A DNA stretch of 64,000 nt from Streptomyces sp. SCL15-4 (GTDB lineage Bacteria > Actinomycetota > Actinomycetes > Streptomycetales > Streptomycetaceae). Numbering within the stretch: the first letter of the stretch is position 1; the number at the start of each line of letters is the position of its first letter. This document shows positions 33,480-42,167 of the stretch, piece by piece. A model generated the notes under the pieces. The model was not told where the DNA came from. It saw only the letters and a program-made list of their open reading frames with translations, and ran no database searches. The translations under genes were made by a program, and so were the position numbers. Location: assembly GCF_033366695.1 (NCBI RefSeq), contig NZ_JAOBTQ010000001.1, positions 7,812,001 through 7,876,000 of the forward strand. The letters run 5' to 3'.

Positions 33480-34610
33480 TCACACCGTCGCGGTGTGACC
33501 GGTGATGGGGCAGGTGGCGGCGGCCGCGGCCGCGCCGAACGCGGCGGTCTTGGCGGTGGGCGCCGTTCCGCCGACCTGCTGGAGGATCTCGTCCGACAGC
33601 AGGTCTTCCCTGCCCTTGAGGGCGTCGGCGACCTTGAGGTCGGTGTTGAAGACCATCTCGGCCGCGACGTTGTCCTGGACGATGCGCGCGAGGTTGTCCA
33701 GGGCCACGGCGATCGGGTCCGAGGGGTTCTCCACGGTGGGCAGGTCGATCAGGTGGGTGTTCACCTTCGCCTGGTTCATGGTGCGGCGGATGATGATGGA
33801 CGCCTGGTTCAGTTCGGACGTCGTCCAGATGGACAGCACCGTGACGTACAGGTCGCTCCACGCCGCCTCACCGATCAGCGTGCGCCACCGCTTCATCAGG
33901 CTCTCGATGCCGGTGATCTGCGCCGTGGCGGCGAAGGTCATGTTGACGCGGATCGACGGGTAGACGGTCGCGGCGAACCGGTTGTACGCGACCATGTCGA
34001 ACGACTGCGCCTTGACGATGGTGTCGATGAACTTGACGGCCTCCGACAGGATCTTGGTGCAGGAGTTCTCCAGATCCAGCGGGAGATTCGCGGTGGGCAG
34101 CTTGGTGAACGCCGAATTCAGCGTGGTCCGGAAGCTGTTCAGCGGAGTGATCCAGCCCTTGTCGCCCGGGGTCTTGAACGCGACCATGTCCAGGTCGTGC
34201 GGGTCGATGCGGTCCGCGTTGGGGATGTTCGGCACCTGGTCGCTGAGGTAGGCGGCGATCACCGAGTAGATGCCCAGCGGAACGTGGGCGATGGACTTGG
34301 CCAGTTCGAAGTACTCCGGAACCGGGTCGACGGTCTCGACCTGCACTCCGTTGTTGATCAGGGTGAAGCGTCCGCCGACGGCGTTGTTCTGGACGACGAC
34401 GACCGGGCTGAGGTGCTTGATCAGCTCGGCCTTGAGGGACGCGTAGTTGGCGCGCATCCCGGCGTTGACATTGCGTATCGCGTCCCGTGCCGCCTTCTCG
34501 TCGGTCGCTGCCGGTGCGGCCGACGCGCTGGTGGCTGTCTGTGTCTGGGTGAGGAAGGTGGCTGCCCCTGCTGCCGAAACGGTACCCAGAAATCCTCTAC
34601 GAGTTGCCAT
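33480..34610 (-). CDS. Tat-exported protein of unknown function
   Basis: A 376-residue protein with a twin-arginine signal (MATRRGFLGTVSAAGAATFL, cleavage probably after ATSASAA). The mature part is almost wholly helical: NVNAGMRANYASLKAELIKH, LNQASIIIRRTMNQAKVNTH and DNVAAEMVFNTDLKVADALK. Only one Cys in the middle (ENSCTKIL) and one near the end (TCPITGHTATV). Codon use is like the neighbours, but it is richer in Asn, Thr and Ile. I recognise no family. Its 5' side contains an unusual G-rich repeat tract. Secreted or periplasm-like location is expected. Confidence 0.8.
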   Translation of the reverse strand: MATRRGFLGTVSAAGAATFLTQTQTATSASAAPAATDEKAARDAIRNVNAGMRANYASLKAELIKHLSPVVVVQNNAVGGRFTLINNGVQVETVDPVPEYFELAKSIAHVPLGIYSVIAAYLSDQVPNIPNADRIDPHDLDMVAFKTPGDKGWITPLNSFRTTLNSAFTKLPTANLPLDLENSCTKILSEAVKFIDTIVKAQSFDMVAYNRFAATVYPSIRVNMTFAATAQITGIESLMKRWRTLIGEAAWSDLYVTVLSIWTTSELNQASIIIRRTMNQAKVNTHLIDLPTVENPSDPIAVALDNLARIVQDNVAAEMVFNTDLKVADALKGREDLLSDEILQQVGGTAPTAKTAAFGAAAAAATCPITGHTATV

Positions 34611-34639
34611 GCCCCGTCTTTCCGTGGTCAGTGTCGATG

Positions 34640-34763
34640 TTCCGTGGGGTGGGGGGGAAAGGCGTGGGGGGAGTTCAAGGTGGGGGGCGCGGGGGGAAGT
34701 GGAGCGTGGGGGTCAGGCGTGGGGGGAAGTCCAGGGGTGGGGGAGTGCTGGGGGTGGGGGATG
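34640..34763. repeat. G-rich imperfect repeat tract (G-quadruplex prone)
   Basis: At least nine runs of five or more G on the plus strand within 124 bases, with repeated units such as GCGTGGGGGGAAGT and GGGGTGGGGG. It lies between the isochorismatase-like lipoprotein gene and the Tat-exported gene, in what would be the C-rich 5' leader of the latter's minus-strand transcript. It could form quadruplex/i-motif structure. Confidence 0.8.
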
Positions 34764-34843
34764 AGCGTGGGCCGAGCGGTCCGGCGTGCGGTCCGGTCCG
34801 CCGGCGCCGGGTGCGCCGGTGGGCCGGACCGCGTCCGCCGGAC

Positions 34844-35569
34844 TCAGGTCAGCGACTTCTGCGACGGCACCACGACGCCGTAGAGGTCCTGGACCGTGGC
34901 GAGCGCGGACTCGTGGAGCTGCCGCGCGGGAATGCCGTCCGGGTTGCCCTTCAGCGGCAGCGGCCGGGTGGCCGAGGCGTCGGCGACCACGGTCGGCTGG
35001 TACCCGTTGAGGAAGGCGCCCTGCGTGGTGAACAGGACACACATGTTGGTCATGAACCCGGCGACGATCACCTTCTTCTTGCCGGTCTTCTTGACCTTCT
35101 CGGCGAGATCGGTGTGGTGGAAGCCGTTGGGCACGCTCTTCACGACGACCGGCTCGCCCTTGGCGGGCTTGAGCGCCGGGATGATCTGACCGGCCTTCGA
35201 CTTCAGGTCGTAGCCCTTGTCGACGATGTGGATGACCGGTGTGCCCGCCGCACGGGCCCGCTTCAGCAGGGCCTGCGCGCTGTTCACCGCGGGCTGCCAC
35301 CCGTCGAGTTCCATCACGCCGTCGGTGTACGTGTTCTGGTAGTCGACGAGGATGAGCGCCGCGTCGGACAGCGTGGCCGGGGTCTCGTCGAAGCCGTTGA
35401 GCTGCCTCAGCGTCTTCGTGTCCTCGGCGACGTTCGTCCGGGCGGCGGACGCCGACGCCGACGGCTTGTCCTTGGTGGTGGCGGCCTCGGAATCCCCGCC
35501 GCAGGCCGTGACGGTGGCCGCGAGCAGGGCGATGGCGCCGAGCGCGACGGCGGTACGCGGAGACTTCAT
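34844..35569 (-). CDS. Lipoprotein isochorismatase-family hydrolase
   Basis: A 241-residue protein: signal peptide with lipobox LAATVTAC near residue 25, a Ser/Ala/Thr linker, then a cysteine-hydrolase domain (isochorismatase/nicotinamidase fold). Catalytic Asp in LILVDYQNTYTDG, Lys in VVVKSVPNGFHHTD, Cys in IVAGFMTNMCVLF. It is a clear paralogue of the cytoplasmic protein upstream (both read LRQLNGFDETPA and MELDGWQPA) with a secretion signal added. The ATG touches the stop of that gene (TGATG). A membrane-anchored extracellular form of this family is unusual; substrate unknown. Confidence 0.87.
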   Translation of the reverse strand: MKSPRTAVALGAIALLAATVTACGGDSEAATTKDKPSASASAARTNVAEDTKTLRQLNGFDETPATLSDAALILVDYQNTYTDGVMELDGWQPAVNSAQALLKRARAAGTPVIHIVDKGYDLKSKAGQIIPALKPAKGEPVVVKSVPNGFHHTDLAEKVKKTGKKKVIVAGFMTNMCVLFTTQGAFLNGYQPTVVADASATRPLPLKGNPDGIPARQLHESALATVQDLYGVVVPSQKSLT

Positions 35570-36159
35570 CAGCCGAGGTCCTCCTGGCTCTCTACGACGA
35601 CCCCGTACAGGTCGGCGATGGTGGCGAGGGCGCTGAGGTGCACCTGGCGGGCGTCGACCTCCGTGCCGGCGACGGGCAGCGCGCGGGTGGCGGTGGCGTC
35701 GGCCACGACCGTGGGCCGGTTGCCGCGCAGGAAGGCACCCTGAGCGGTGAACGCCACGCACATGTGGGTCATGAATCCGGCGATCACGAGGTCGGTCCTG
35801 CCCGCCTCGTCCACGAGGTCACCCAGGTTCGTGCCGTGGAAGGCGTTGGGGGCCTGCTTGACGACCACGGCCTCGCCGTCGGCCGGCGCGACGCTCGGGT
35901 GGATCCCGCCGATCTCGGCGCGGATGTCGTACGGCGTGCCCTCGCCGCCGTCGTTGACGACGTGGATGACCTTGGCGCCCTCGCGGCGGGCGCGCTCCAG
36001 CAAGCGGGCGGCGGCGTCGAGGGCGGGCTGCCAGCCGTCCAGCTCCATGACGCCGGTCGTGTAGGTGTTCTGATAGTCGATCAGAACCACGGTCGAGTCG
36101 GCGAGCTTCGCGGGCGTCTCGTCGAAGCCGTTGAGCTGACGCAGCGTCGTTCTGGGCAT
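35569..36159 (-). CDS. Isochorismatase-family cysteine hydrolase
   Basis: A 196-residue cytoplasmic cysteine hydrolase. Catalytic triad positions: Asp in VVLIDYQNTYTTG, Lys in VVVKQAPNAFHGTN, Cys in VIAGFMTHMCVAF. The ATG at 36159 is chosen because AGGTGG precedes it, and the protein then starts at the region shared with its lipoprotein paralogue. First gene of a two-gene operon, divergent from a GlxA-type regulator. Families of this fold hydrolyse amides, nicotinamide or isochorismate; which applies here cannot be told. Confidence 0.88.
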   Translation of the reverse strand: MPRTTLRQLNGFDETPAKLADSTVVLIDYQNTYTTGVMELDGWQPALDAAARLLERARREGAKVIHVVNDGGEGTPYDIRAEIGGIHPSVAPADGEAVVVKQAPNAFHGTNLGDLVDEAGRTDLVIAGFMTHMCVAFTAQGAFLRGNRPTVVADATATRALPVAGTEVDARQVHLSALATIADLYGVVVESQEDLG

Positions 36160-36303
36160 GGAGTACCACCTGAGGAAAGGGAGTTGAGGAAGTGCGTTCG
36201 GTGCGATGACCTGCACCTAAGACGCTACGGCCCGCCCCATGCGTCGGCAATGTCATCTAGCATGCAGAAACCGACATCACCGTCGCCGGCCAGGGGGAGG
36301 CTC

Positions 36304-37296
36304 GTGCACACCGTGGAACGACTCATCGCCATCGTCCTTTTCGAAGGCGTCGACCTGCTCGACGTCACCGGACCACCGGAGGTCTTCTCCCTCGCCCGGC
36401 GCGAGACGGAGGAGGCGGCGGGCTACCACGTGGTCCTCGCCGCCGAGACCATGGCGCCCACCGTCACCGCCGCCGGGGTCCGTGTCCTGCCCGACATCAC
36501 CTTCGACGAGCTGACCACACGGAGCATCGACACGCTCATGGTGCCGGGCGCGGTCGAGGTCGACGGCCATCGCCGGGTGCACGCGCTCGTCGACCCGGAC
36601 GTGGTGCGGCGCGTCGCACAGCTCGCCCCGCGGACGCGGCGGGTGACCTCGGTGTGCGTGGGAGCGCACATCCTCGCCGCCTGCGGGCTTCTGGACGGCA
36701 AGCGCGCCACCACCCACTGGTCGACCGCCCAGCAACTGGCCGCCGACCACCCCGCGATCGAGGTCGACTCCGATCCGATCTTCATCCGCGAGGGCAATGT
36801 CTGGACCGGCGCCGGCATCAGCGCCTGCCTGGACCTGTCGCTCGCGCTCATCGCCGACGACCTCGGTGAAGCCGTCGCGCTCCGCGTCGCCCGGCAACTC
36901 GTCATGTACCTGAAACGGCCCAGCGGGCAGAGCCAGTTCAGCGTGCCGCTGGAACAGGTCGCCGCGACCCGGCGCATCGAGGAACTCCGCCACCACATCC
37001 TGCGCCACATCGCCGAACCGCTCACCGTCGCGCACCTCGCCGAACACGCCCACGTCAGCGACCGGCAGCTCACCCGGATCTTCAAGAACGAGCTGGGCAC
37101 GACACCGCACGCCTACATCGAATCCGTTCGCGTCGAACGGGCCCGCCACGAGCTGGAGACCACCGACGCCACCCTCGAACGCATAGCGACCACCTGCGGG
37201 TTCGGCACCGTGGACACTCTGGTGAGGGCGTTCCGCCGACGGATCGACACGACCCCCACCGAATACCGGCGCCGCTTCCGGACCAGCCCCGACTGA
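36304..37296 (+). CDS. GlxA-type AraC family regulator (DJ-1/PfpI domain)
   Basis: A 330-residue two-domain regulator. N-terminal DJ-1/PfpI domain (about 1-185) with IVLFEGVDLLDVTGPPEVF and the Cys elbow VTSVCVGAHILAACG. The C-terminal AraC DNA-binding domain (about 225-330) has LAEHAHVSDRQLTRIFKNEL and a second helix ATTCGFGTVDTLVRAFRR. The GTG start follows GGGGGAGG; ATG 36262 has no site. It is divergent from the isochorismatase pair, a pairing common in actinomycetes, and probably activates it in response to the substrate. Confidence 0.9.
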   Translation: MHTVERLIAIVLFEGVDLLDVTGPPEVFSLARRETEEAAGYHVVLAAETMAPTVTAAGVRVLPDITFDELTTRSIDTLMVPGAVEVDGHRRVHALVDPDVVRRVAQLAPRTRRVTSVCVGAHILAACGLLDGKRATTHWSTAQQLAADHPAIEVDSDPIFIREGNVWTGAGISACLDLSLALIADDLGEAVALRVARQLVMYLKRPSGQSQFSVPLEQVAATRRIEELRHHILRHIAEPLTVAHLAEHAHVSDRQLTRIFKNELGTTPHAYIESVRVERARHELETTDATLERIATTCGFGTVDTLVRAFRRRIDTTPTEYRRRFRTSPD

Positions 37297-37304
37297 GCAC
37301 CGTG

Positions 37305-37321
37305 GGCCCGTGGCGCGGGCC
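37305..37321. terminator. Short hairpin between convergent genes
   Basis: GGCCCG (37305-37310) and CGGGCC (37316-37321), between the stops of the GlxA-type regulator and the DHA2 exporter. Confidence 0.35.
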
Positions 37322-37335
37322 GCCGGGCGGCGGGC

Positions 37336-38952
37336 TCACTCGTCGGCGAGCGTCAGGTCCGGGACCCGCCAGGCCGCGATCAGGAAGGCGACCAGGGACA
37401 CCGCGGCACCGGTGAGGAAGACGAGCCGCATCGAGGCGACGTACCCGTCCAGGAACGGCAGCGCCGCACCGCGGTCGAGCGCCCGCAGGAACGCCGAGTC
37501 CTCCAGGTCGACACCGCCGCCCGGACGCAGGACACCCGTGAGGGCGTGGGCGTTGTCCGGTTCGGCCAGCAGCCGGCGGTAGGCCGGGTCGCGGCGGGCC
37601 TCGGCCAGCCGCTCGGCGATGCGGCCGCCCGCCGTGGAGAACAGGACGGAGAGGAAGGCGGCGGTGCCCACCGTGCCGCCGTTGGAGCGGAAGAAGTTGA
37701 CCGAGGCCGTCGCCGCGCCCATGTCCGTCCTGGGTACCTCGGACTGCGCGAGCGTGGTGAGCGTCTGCATCGACGCGCCGAGCCCCGCGCCCATCAGGGC
37801 CATGCCGAGGGCCGCCTGCCACAGCGGGCTGTCCACGCGCAGGGTCGCGAAGACGAGCATCGCGGCGGTGAACGAGCCGATTCCGGCGACGAGATGGACC
37901 TTGAAGCGGCCGGTGCGCGCGATCAGCCGGCCCACCAGCAGCGTCACGGCGAGGTTCGCGGCGACCGTGGGCAAAGTGGCGAGCCCCGCCGTCATCGGGC
38001 TCATGCCGCGGACGATCTGGAGGTAGAGCGGCAGGGTCGTCATCGCGCCGAACATGCCGATGCCGACGACGAAGTGCAGCCCGACACCCAGCCGGAAGGC
38101 GCGGATGCGGAACAGCCGCGGCGGCAGCAGTGCCGCCGCGCCCGTCCGGCGCTCCACCAGGACGAAGACGACGAGTCCCAGCGCGCCGACGGCATACATC
38201 AGCAGCGCCGGCGGCGAGCCCCACCCCCAGGTGCGGCCCTGCTCGGCGACGGTCAGCAGCGGCACGATACCGACGGCCAGGGCCAGTGCGCCGGGATAGT
38301 CGAGCCGGTGCCGCACCCGCTGGTGCGGGAACCGCAGGACACGGCCGATCGCCACGGCCGCCACGGCGGCGAGCGGCACGTTGAGCAGGAAGATCCAGCG
38401 CCAGCCGGCGATGCCCAGCAGCGCCTCCCGCTCCGCGAGGGCCCCGCCCGCCAGCGGGCCGACGATGCTGGCGCCGCCGAAAACGGCCATGAAGTAGCCC
38501 TGGTAGCGGCCCCGTTCGCGCGGCGTGGTGATGTCGGCGACGATCGTCATCGCCAGCGACATCAGCCCGCCGCCGCCGAGCCCCTGCACGGCCCGGAACA
38601 CCGCCAGTTCGTAGATCGACGTGGCCCCCGCGCACAGCAGCGAACCGGCCGTGAACAGGCCGATCGCGGCCAGGTACACGGGCCGCCGGCCGTGGATGTC
38701 GGAGAGCTTGCCGTACAGCGGGGTCGCGATGGTCGCGGTGATGAGGTAGGCCGTGGTCGCCCATGCCTGGGCCGTCAGCCCGTGCAGGTCGTCGGCGATG
38801 GTGCGCAGCGCGGAGGCGACCACCGTCTGGTCCAGCGCCCCCAGGAACATGCCCAGCACCAGTGCGGACATGACCGTGGTGATCTGCCGGTGGCCGAGCC
38901 GCACGGGCGCGTCGCCGCCGGCGTCCTGCTGTCGGGTTTCGGAGGAGGTCAC
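37336..38952 (-). CDS. DHA2 family MFS drug exporter (14 helices)
   Basis: A 538-residue EmrB/QacA-type transporter. Seen: SALVLGMFLGALDQTVVASA (motif D1 of helix 1), PLYGKLSDIHGRRPVY (motif A), AVFRAVQGLGGGGLMSLA, and MAVFGGASIVGPLAGG (motif C, drug antiporters). Hydrophobic pattern gives 14 helices. It ends the minus-strand run UDP-glucose dehydrogenase, glycosyltransferase, exporter, so it may export the glycosylated product or the parent compound. Confidence 0.92.
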   Translation of the reverse strand: MTSSETRQQDAGGDAPVRLGHRQITTVMSALVLGMFLGALDQTVVASALRTIADDLHGLTAQAWATTAYLITATIATPLYGKLSDIHGRRPVYLAAIGLFTAGSLLCAGATSIYELAVFRAVQGLGGGGLMSLAMTIVADITTPRERGRYQGYFMAVFGGASIVGPLAGGALAEREALLGIAGWRWIFLLNVPLAAVAAVAIGRVLRFPHQRVRHRLDYPGALALAVGIVPLLTVAEQGRTWGWGSPPALLMYAVGALGLVVFVLVERRTGAAALLPPRLFRIRAFRLGVGLHFVVGIGMFGAMTTLPLYLQIVRGMSPMTAGLATLPTVAANLAVTLLVGRLIARTGRFKVHLVAGIGSFTAAMLVFATLRVDSPLWQAALGMALMGAGLGASMQTLTTLAQSEVPRTDMGAATASVNFFRSNGGTVGTAAFLSVLFSTAGGRIAERLAEARRDPAYRRLLAEPDNAHALTGVLRPGGGVDLEDSAFLRALDRGAALPFLDGYVASMRLVFLTGAAVSLVAFLIAAWRVPDLTLADE

Positions 38953-39040
38953 ATGCCGTCCTAGGAAGTGGGTGCCGGGAAAGATGCCCGGGGCCGCGCC
39001 CGCGCCGCGGGCACGGTCCCCGGGTGCCGGAGCCGGAGAG

Positions 39041-40249
39041 CTACCCGGCGATGTTCTCCAGGTCGGCGACCGCCTGCCCGATGTCCGGCAGCGTCAGCAT
39101 CGCCAGCTGCGCGGACCGGGCCCGCGCCCGGGGCGCGGGGTCGGCGAGCAGCGTCCGGCACAGGTCGGCGATGCCGTGCGCGTCGCGGTCGGTGAGGTGA
39201 CCGCCGAGGCCCAGCTCCGTCACGCGCCGCGCGTTGGTGTACTGGTCCCCGAAGTGCGGCAGCACCGCCAGCGGTGTGCCGGTGCGCAGGGCTTCGCGGA
39301 CGCTGTTGAAGCCACCGTGGGTGACGAACAGGTCCACCGACTCCAGCAGCAGCGGCTGCGGCACCCGCTCGGTGACGTGGACGTGCCCGGGCAGCCCCGC
39401 GGTGTCCACCGGGATACCGGACGTCGACACGACCACCGTGCAGTCCTCCAGCTCGGCCGCCGCCCGCAGGATCTCCTCCAGGCTCTCGGCGGCTTCCGGC
39501 ATCTTCACCGGCAGCAGCGGGGTCCCGGCCGACTTCTGCTCGCGCAGCACCGGCAGCGCGGTGCCGATCGCCGCGTACACCAGGGGCCGGTCCGCGGGCA
39601 GTTCGGCGATCCACCCGGGCAGCACCCCGTACCGCTCGACGTCCACCGTCTGCCGGTACGACAACGACGGCGGCAGATGCAGCGAGAAGGAGAAGGCGGG
39701 CGGTACGTAGTCGACACGGCCGTGCGGTACGACGGACAGCGGATCGTCCCGCTCGGGCAGCCCCAGCTCCCGGCGCCGTTCGTTGAGCCGGGGCAGCACC
39801 TCGGCGGGGTCCAGGATGTTGGTGAACCCGGAGGGTGTCGGCAGCTGCGGCACCCCGAGCAGCTCGGCGGTGAGCACCGCGCCCATGTCCATGCCGTCCC
39901 GCAGGATCAGATCGGGGCGGAAGTCGAGGGCGAGGGGACGCAGGATGTCCAGGTGCGGCTTGACGCCCGGCCCGGCCAGGGCCCGCATCAGCAATCGGGA
40001 CAGCGCCGGGGAGGACAAGGTCAGTTCACCGATGCCCTGGAGTTCGCCGAGGTCCGGGCCGAGCATGCCGACCGGGTCGAACTCCGGTAAGACCGCCTTC
40101 ACTTCCACGTCGTCGTCGCGGAAGACGGGAGCGAGGGCATCGGTGGTGACCACCAGCACCTGGTGCCCCGCTTCGGCGAGGGCGCGCAGCAGCGGCAGTT
40201 GGGCACGCCCGTGCGAGGGACTGCCGAGCGTGGTGCAGAGGACGCGCAT
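39041..40249 (-). CDS. GT1-type glycosyltransferase (macrolide/antibiotic GT-like)
   Basis: A 402-residue GT-B glycosyltransferase. Seen: MRVLCTTLGSPSHGRAQLPL at the start (acceptor domain), and the C-terminal nucleotide-sugar site VTERVPQPLLLESVDLFVTH followed by HGGFNSVREALRTGTPLAV and PHFGDQYTNARRV, the signature of the antibiotic and macrolide GTs. Start ATG is preceded by AAGG at a 10-base distance. With the upstream UDP-glucose dehydrogenase it probably uses UDP-glucuronate; that donor is inferred from context only. Confidence 0.9.
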   Translation of the reverse strand: MRVLCTTLGSPSHGRAQLPLLRALAEAGHQVLVVTTDALAPVFRDDDVEVKAVLPEFDPVGMLGPDLGELQGIGELTLSSPALSRLLMRALAGPGVKPHLDILRPLALDFRPDLILRDGMDMGAVLTAELLGVPQLPTPSGFTNILDPAEVLPRLNERRRELGLPERDDPLSVVPHGRVDYVPPAFSFSLHLPPSLSYRQTVDVERYGVLPGWIAELPADRPLVYAAIGTALPVLREQKSAGTPLLPVKMPEAAESLEEILRAAAELEDCTVVVSTSGIPVDTAGLPGHVHVTERVPQPLLLESVDLFVTHGGFNSVREALRTGTPLAVLPHFGDQYTNARRVTELGLGGHLTDRDAHGIADLCRTLLADPAPRARARSAQLAMLTLPDIGQAVADLENIAG

Positions 40250-40341
40250 GGGGGGTGGGCCTTTCTCTCGTGGACTTTCGGCGATGGCACGCGAAGCGGC
40301 GGCCCGCGCGAACCCGGCCGCAGGAGCGGAGGGACCGGCAC

Positions 40342-40418
40342 GGCCCGGTCGTACGAGGGAGGTGGACAGGAAGGGCCTGGTCGTACGGGCGGAGGATCCG
40401 GCACGCCCTGGTCGTACG
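40342..40418. repeat. Three direct repeats before the glycosyltransferase gene
   Basis: GGCCCGGTCGTACG (40342-40355), GGCCTGGTCGTACG (40374-40387) and GCCCTGGTCGTACG (40405-40418), starts 32 and 31 bases apart, three helical turns. They sit 90-170 bases upstream of the glycosyltransferase start and within the gap after the dehydrogenase gene. A GTCGTACGG copy also occurs near 41989 before the dehydrogenase gene. Likely regulator-binding array. Confidence 0.65.
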
Positions 40419-40558
40419 GTCTGACGGACGGCAACGGCCGCGGTCCGCCCGGGCCCGGGCACGCGGACGGACGGCGGAGGACGCCGGTGTGCGTGGGACA
40501 CCGGACAGCGCGCGACCTCAGGCGCCGGCCGGCCGGACGCCGGTCGCCCGCTCTCGTG

Positions 40559-41881
40559 TCATGCCACCCGCGCCGGCGCGCTCGCGCGTCCGATGCCCTG
40601 CCAGCTCAGCCCGGCCCGGGCGAGCCGGTCCGGGTCCAGCAGATTGCGGAAGTCGTGGACCTCGCGGCCGGCCATGCGCGCGGCGATCGCCGCCCAGTCG
40701 AGGTCGCGCAGCTGCGGCCACTCGGTGAGGACCACACAGGCCGCGGCTCCCTCCGCCGCCCGCACCGGGTCGTCGGCGAGCTGGGCGAGATCACTCAGGT
40801 CGGGCTGCTCTTCGCACAACGCCGGGTCGTAGGCGGTGAGTTCGGCGCCCCGCTCGCGCAGCAGCCGGGCGACGGCGAGCGCGGGCGAGTCGCGCAGGTC
40901 GGAGGTGCCGGCCTTGAACGTCAGGCCGTACAGGGCGAGCCGTACACCGTGCAGCGAGCCGTCCGGGCCGCGCCCGCACGCGGCGGCGACCCGCTCGACC
41001 AGCCGGCGCTGATGGGTGACGTTGGTGTCGATCGTGGCGCGCAGCAACGGGAAGTCGACCCCGGCCTGTTCGCACACGGTGAGCAGGGCGTGGGTGTCCT
41101 TGGGCAGGCAGGAGCCGCCCCAGCCGGGCCCGGGCAGCAGGAAGGAGGAGCCGATGCGCGGGTCGCGCCCGATGCCCTCGGTGACATCACCGATGTCGGC
41201 GCCGAACCGCTCGCACACGGTGGCCAGGTTGTTGGCGAAGGACAGCTTCATCGCGAGGAAGAAGTTCGCCGCGTACTTGGTCAGTTCGGCGCTCGCCGGG
41301 TCGGTGAGCACCAACGGCGCGTCCAGCGCGGCGTACAGGTCGGCGACCCGCCGGGCGGCGTCCCGGTCGGCGGCGCCGATCACGATCCGGTCCGGGTGCA
41401 GGAAGTCGTGGACGGCACGGCCCTCGCGCAGGAACTCGGGGTTGCTCACGACGGCCACGTCCGGCCGGCCGAGCAGGGCGGCGACGCGCTCGGACGTTCC
41501 GACCGGCACCGTCGACTTGTTGACGACGACGCAGCCGGAGGGCAGTACGTCGCGTATCTGCTCCGCGACGGCCTCCACTGCGGCGAGGTCGGCCGCACCG
41601 CCCGCGCCCATGGGAGTGGGCAGGCACAGGAAGACCACCTCGGCGTCGGCGACGGCCGCCGCGGTGTCGCCGGTGAACTCCAGCCGGCCCGCCTCCAGGG
41701 CGTCCCGGACGGTCTCGGGCAGACCGGGTTCGAGGATGTCCACGCGGGCCTCGCGCAGCCGCTCCACCTTGCGGGGGTCGGCGTCCGCGCACACCACGGC
41801 ATGGCCGAGAGAGGCGAGACAGGCACCCGTCGTCAGTCCTACGTAGCCGGTTCCGACCACGGTGACGCGTTGAGCAGGCAC
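40559..41881 (-). CDS. ugd: UDP-glucose 6-dehydrogenase
   Basis: A 440-residue UDP-glucose/GDP-mannose dehydrogenase, which oxidises UDP-glucose twice with NAD+ to UDP-glucuronate. Seen: NAD motif VTVVGTGYVGLTTGACLA at residue 5, VVNKSTVPVGTSERV, SNPEFLREGRAVHDF, the Lys in ELTKYAANFFLAMK and the catalytic Cys in GPGWGGSCLPKDTHAL near residue 260. Upstream of a glycosyltransferase and an exporter on the same strand, with a 309-base gap to the former. Could also serve capsule or exopolysaccharide synthesis, but no other polymer gene is nearby. Confidence 0.93.
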   Translation of the reverse strand: MPAQRVTVVGTGYVGLTTGACLASLGHAVVCADADPRKVERLREARVDILEPGLPETVRDALEAGRLEFTGDTAAAVADAEVVFLCLPTPMGAGGAADLAAVEAVAEQIRDVLPSGCVVVNKSTVPVGTSERVAALLGRPDVAVVSNPEFLREGRAVHDFLHPDRIVIGAADRDAARRVADLYAALDAPLVLTDPASAELTKYAANFFLAMKLSFANNLATVCERFGADIGDVTEGIGRDPRIGSSFLLPGPGWGGSCLPKDTHALLTVCEQAGVDFPLLRATIDTNVTHQRRLVERVAAACGRGPDGSLHGVRLALYGLTFKAGTSDLRDSPALAVARLLRERGAELTAYDPALCEEQPDLSDLAQLADDPVRAAEGAAACVVLTEWPQLRDLDWAAIAARMAGREVHDFRNLLDPDRLARAGLSWQGIGRASAPARVA

Positions 41882-42021
41882 AGAAGATCACCATTTCCGG
41901 TCGAGGGGGCCCGCACGGCGGCGTCCGGGGCGCGCGGAGAGGGTGCGCGCCGCCGCGCCGTGCGGGCGACCTGGAACGGGCCGACTCCGTCGTACGGCCC
42001 TGGGACAGTGAGCAGTGAAGT

Positions 42022-42080
42022 CATCCATCGTTGACCGTTCAGGTATGGCACGCGGTGCGAACAGAAGTCAACGATTGATG
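42022..42080. promoter_or_regulatory. Inverted repeat in the divergent dehydrogenase/TetR promoter
   Basis: CATCCATCGTTGAC (42022-42035) and GTCAACGATTGATG (42067-42080) are inverted copies with one mismatch; a partial third copy CAACGATCGGTGAC follows at 42082. Located between the minus-strand dehydrogenase and plus-strand TetR genes. Confidence 0.75.
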
Positions 42081-42167
42081 ACAACGATCGGTGACTTTGA
42101 GCCAGCCGCCCCAGGCTGGAACATGGGCGGTCGGCGGGCGGACCGCCGGCGATGGAGGTTTGGTGAC

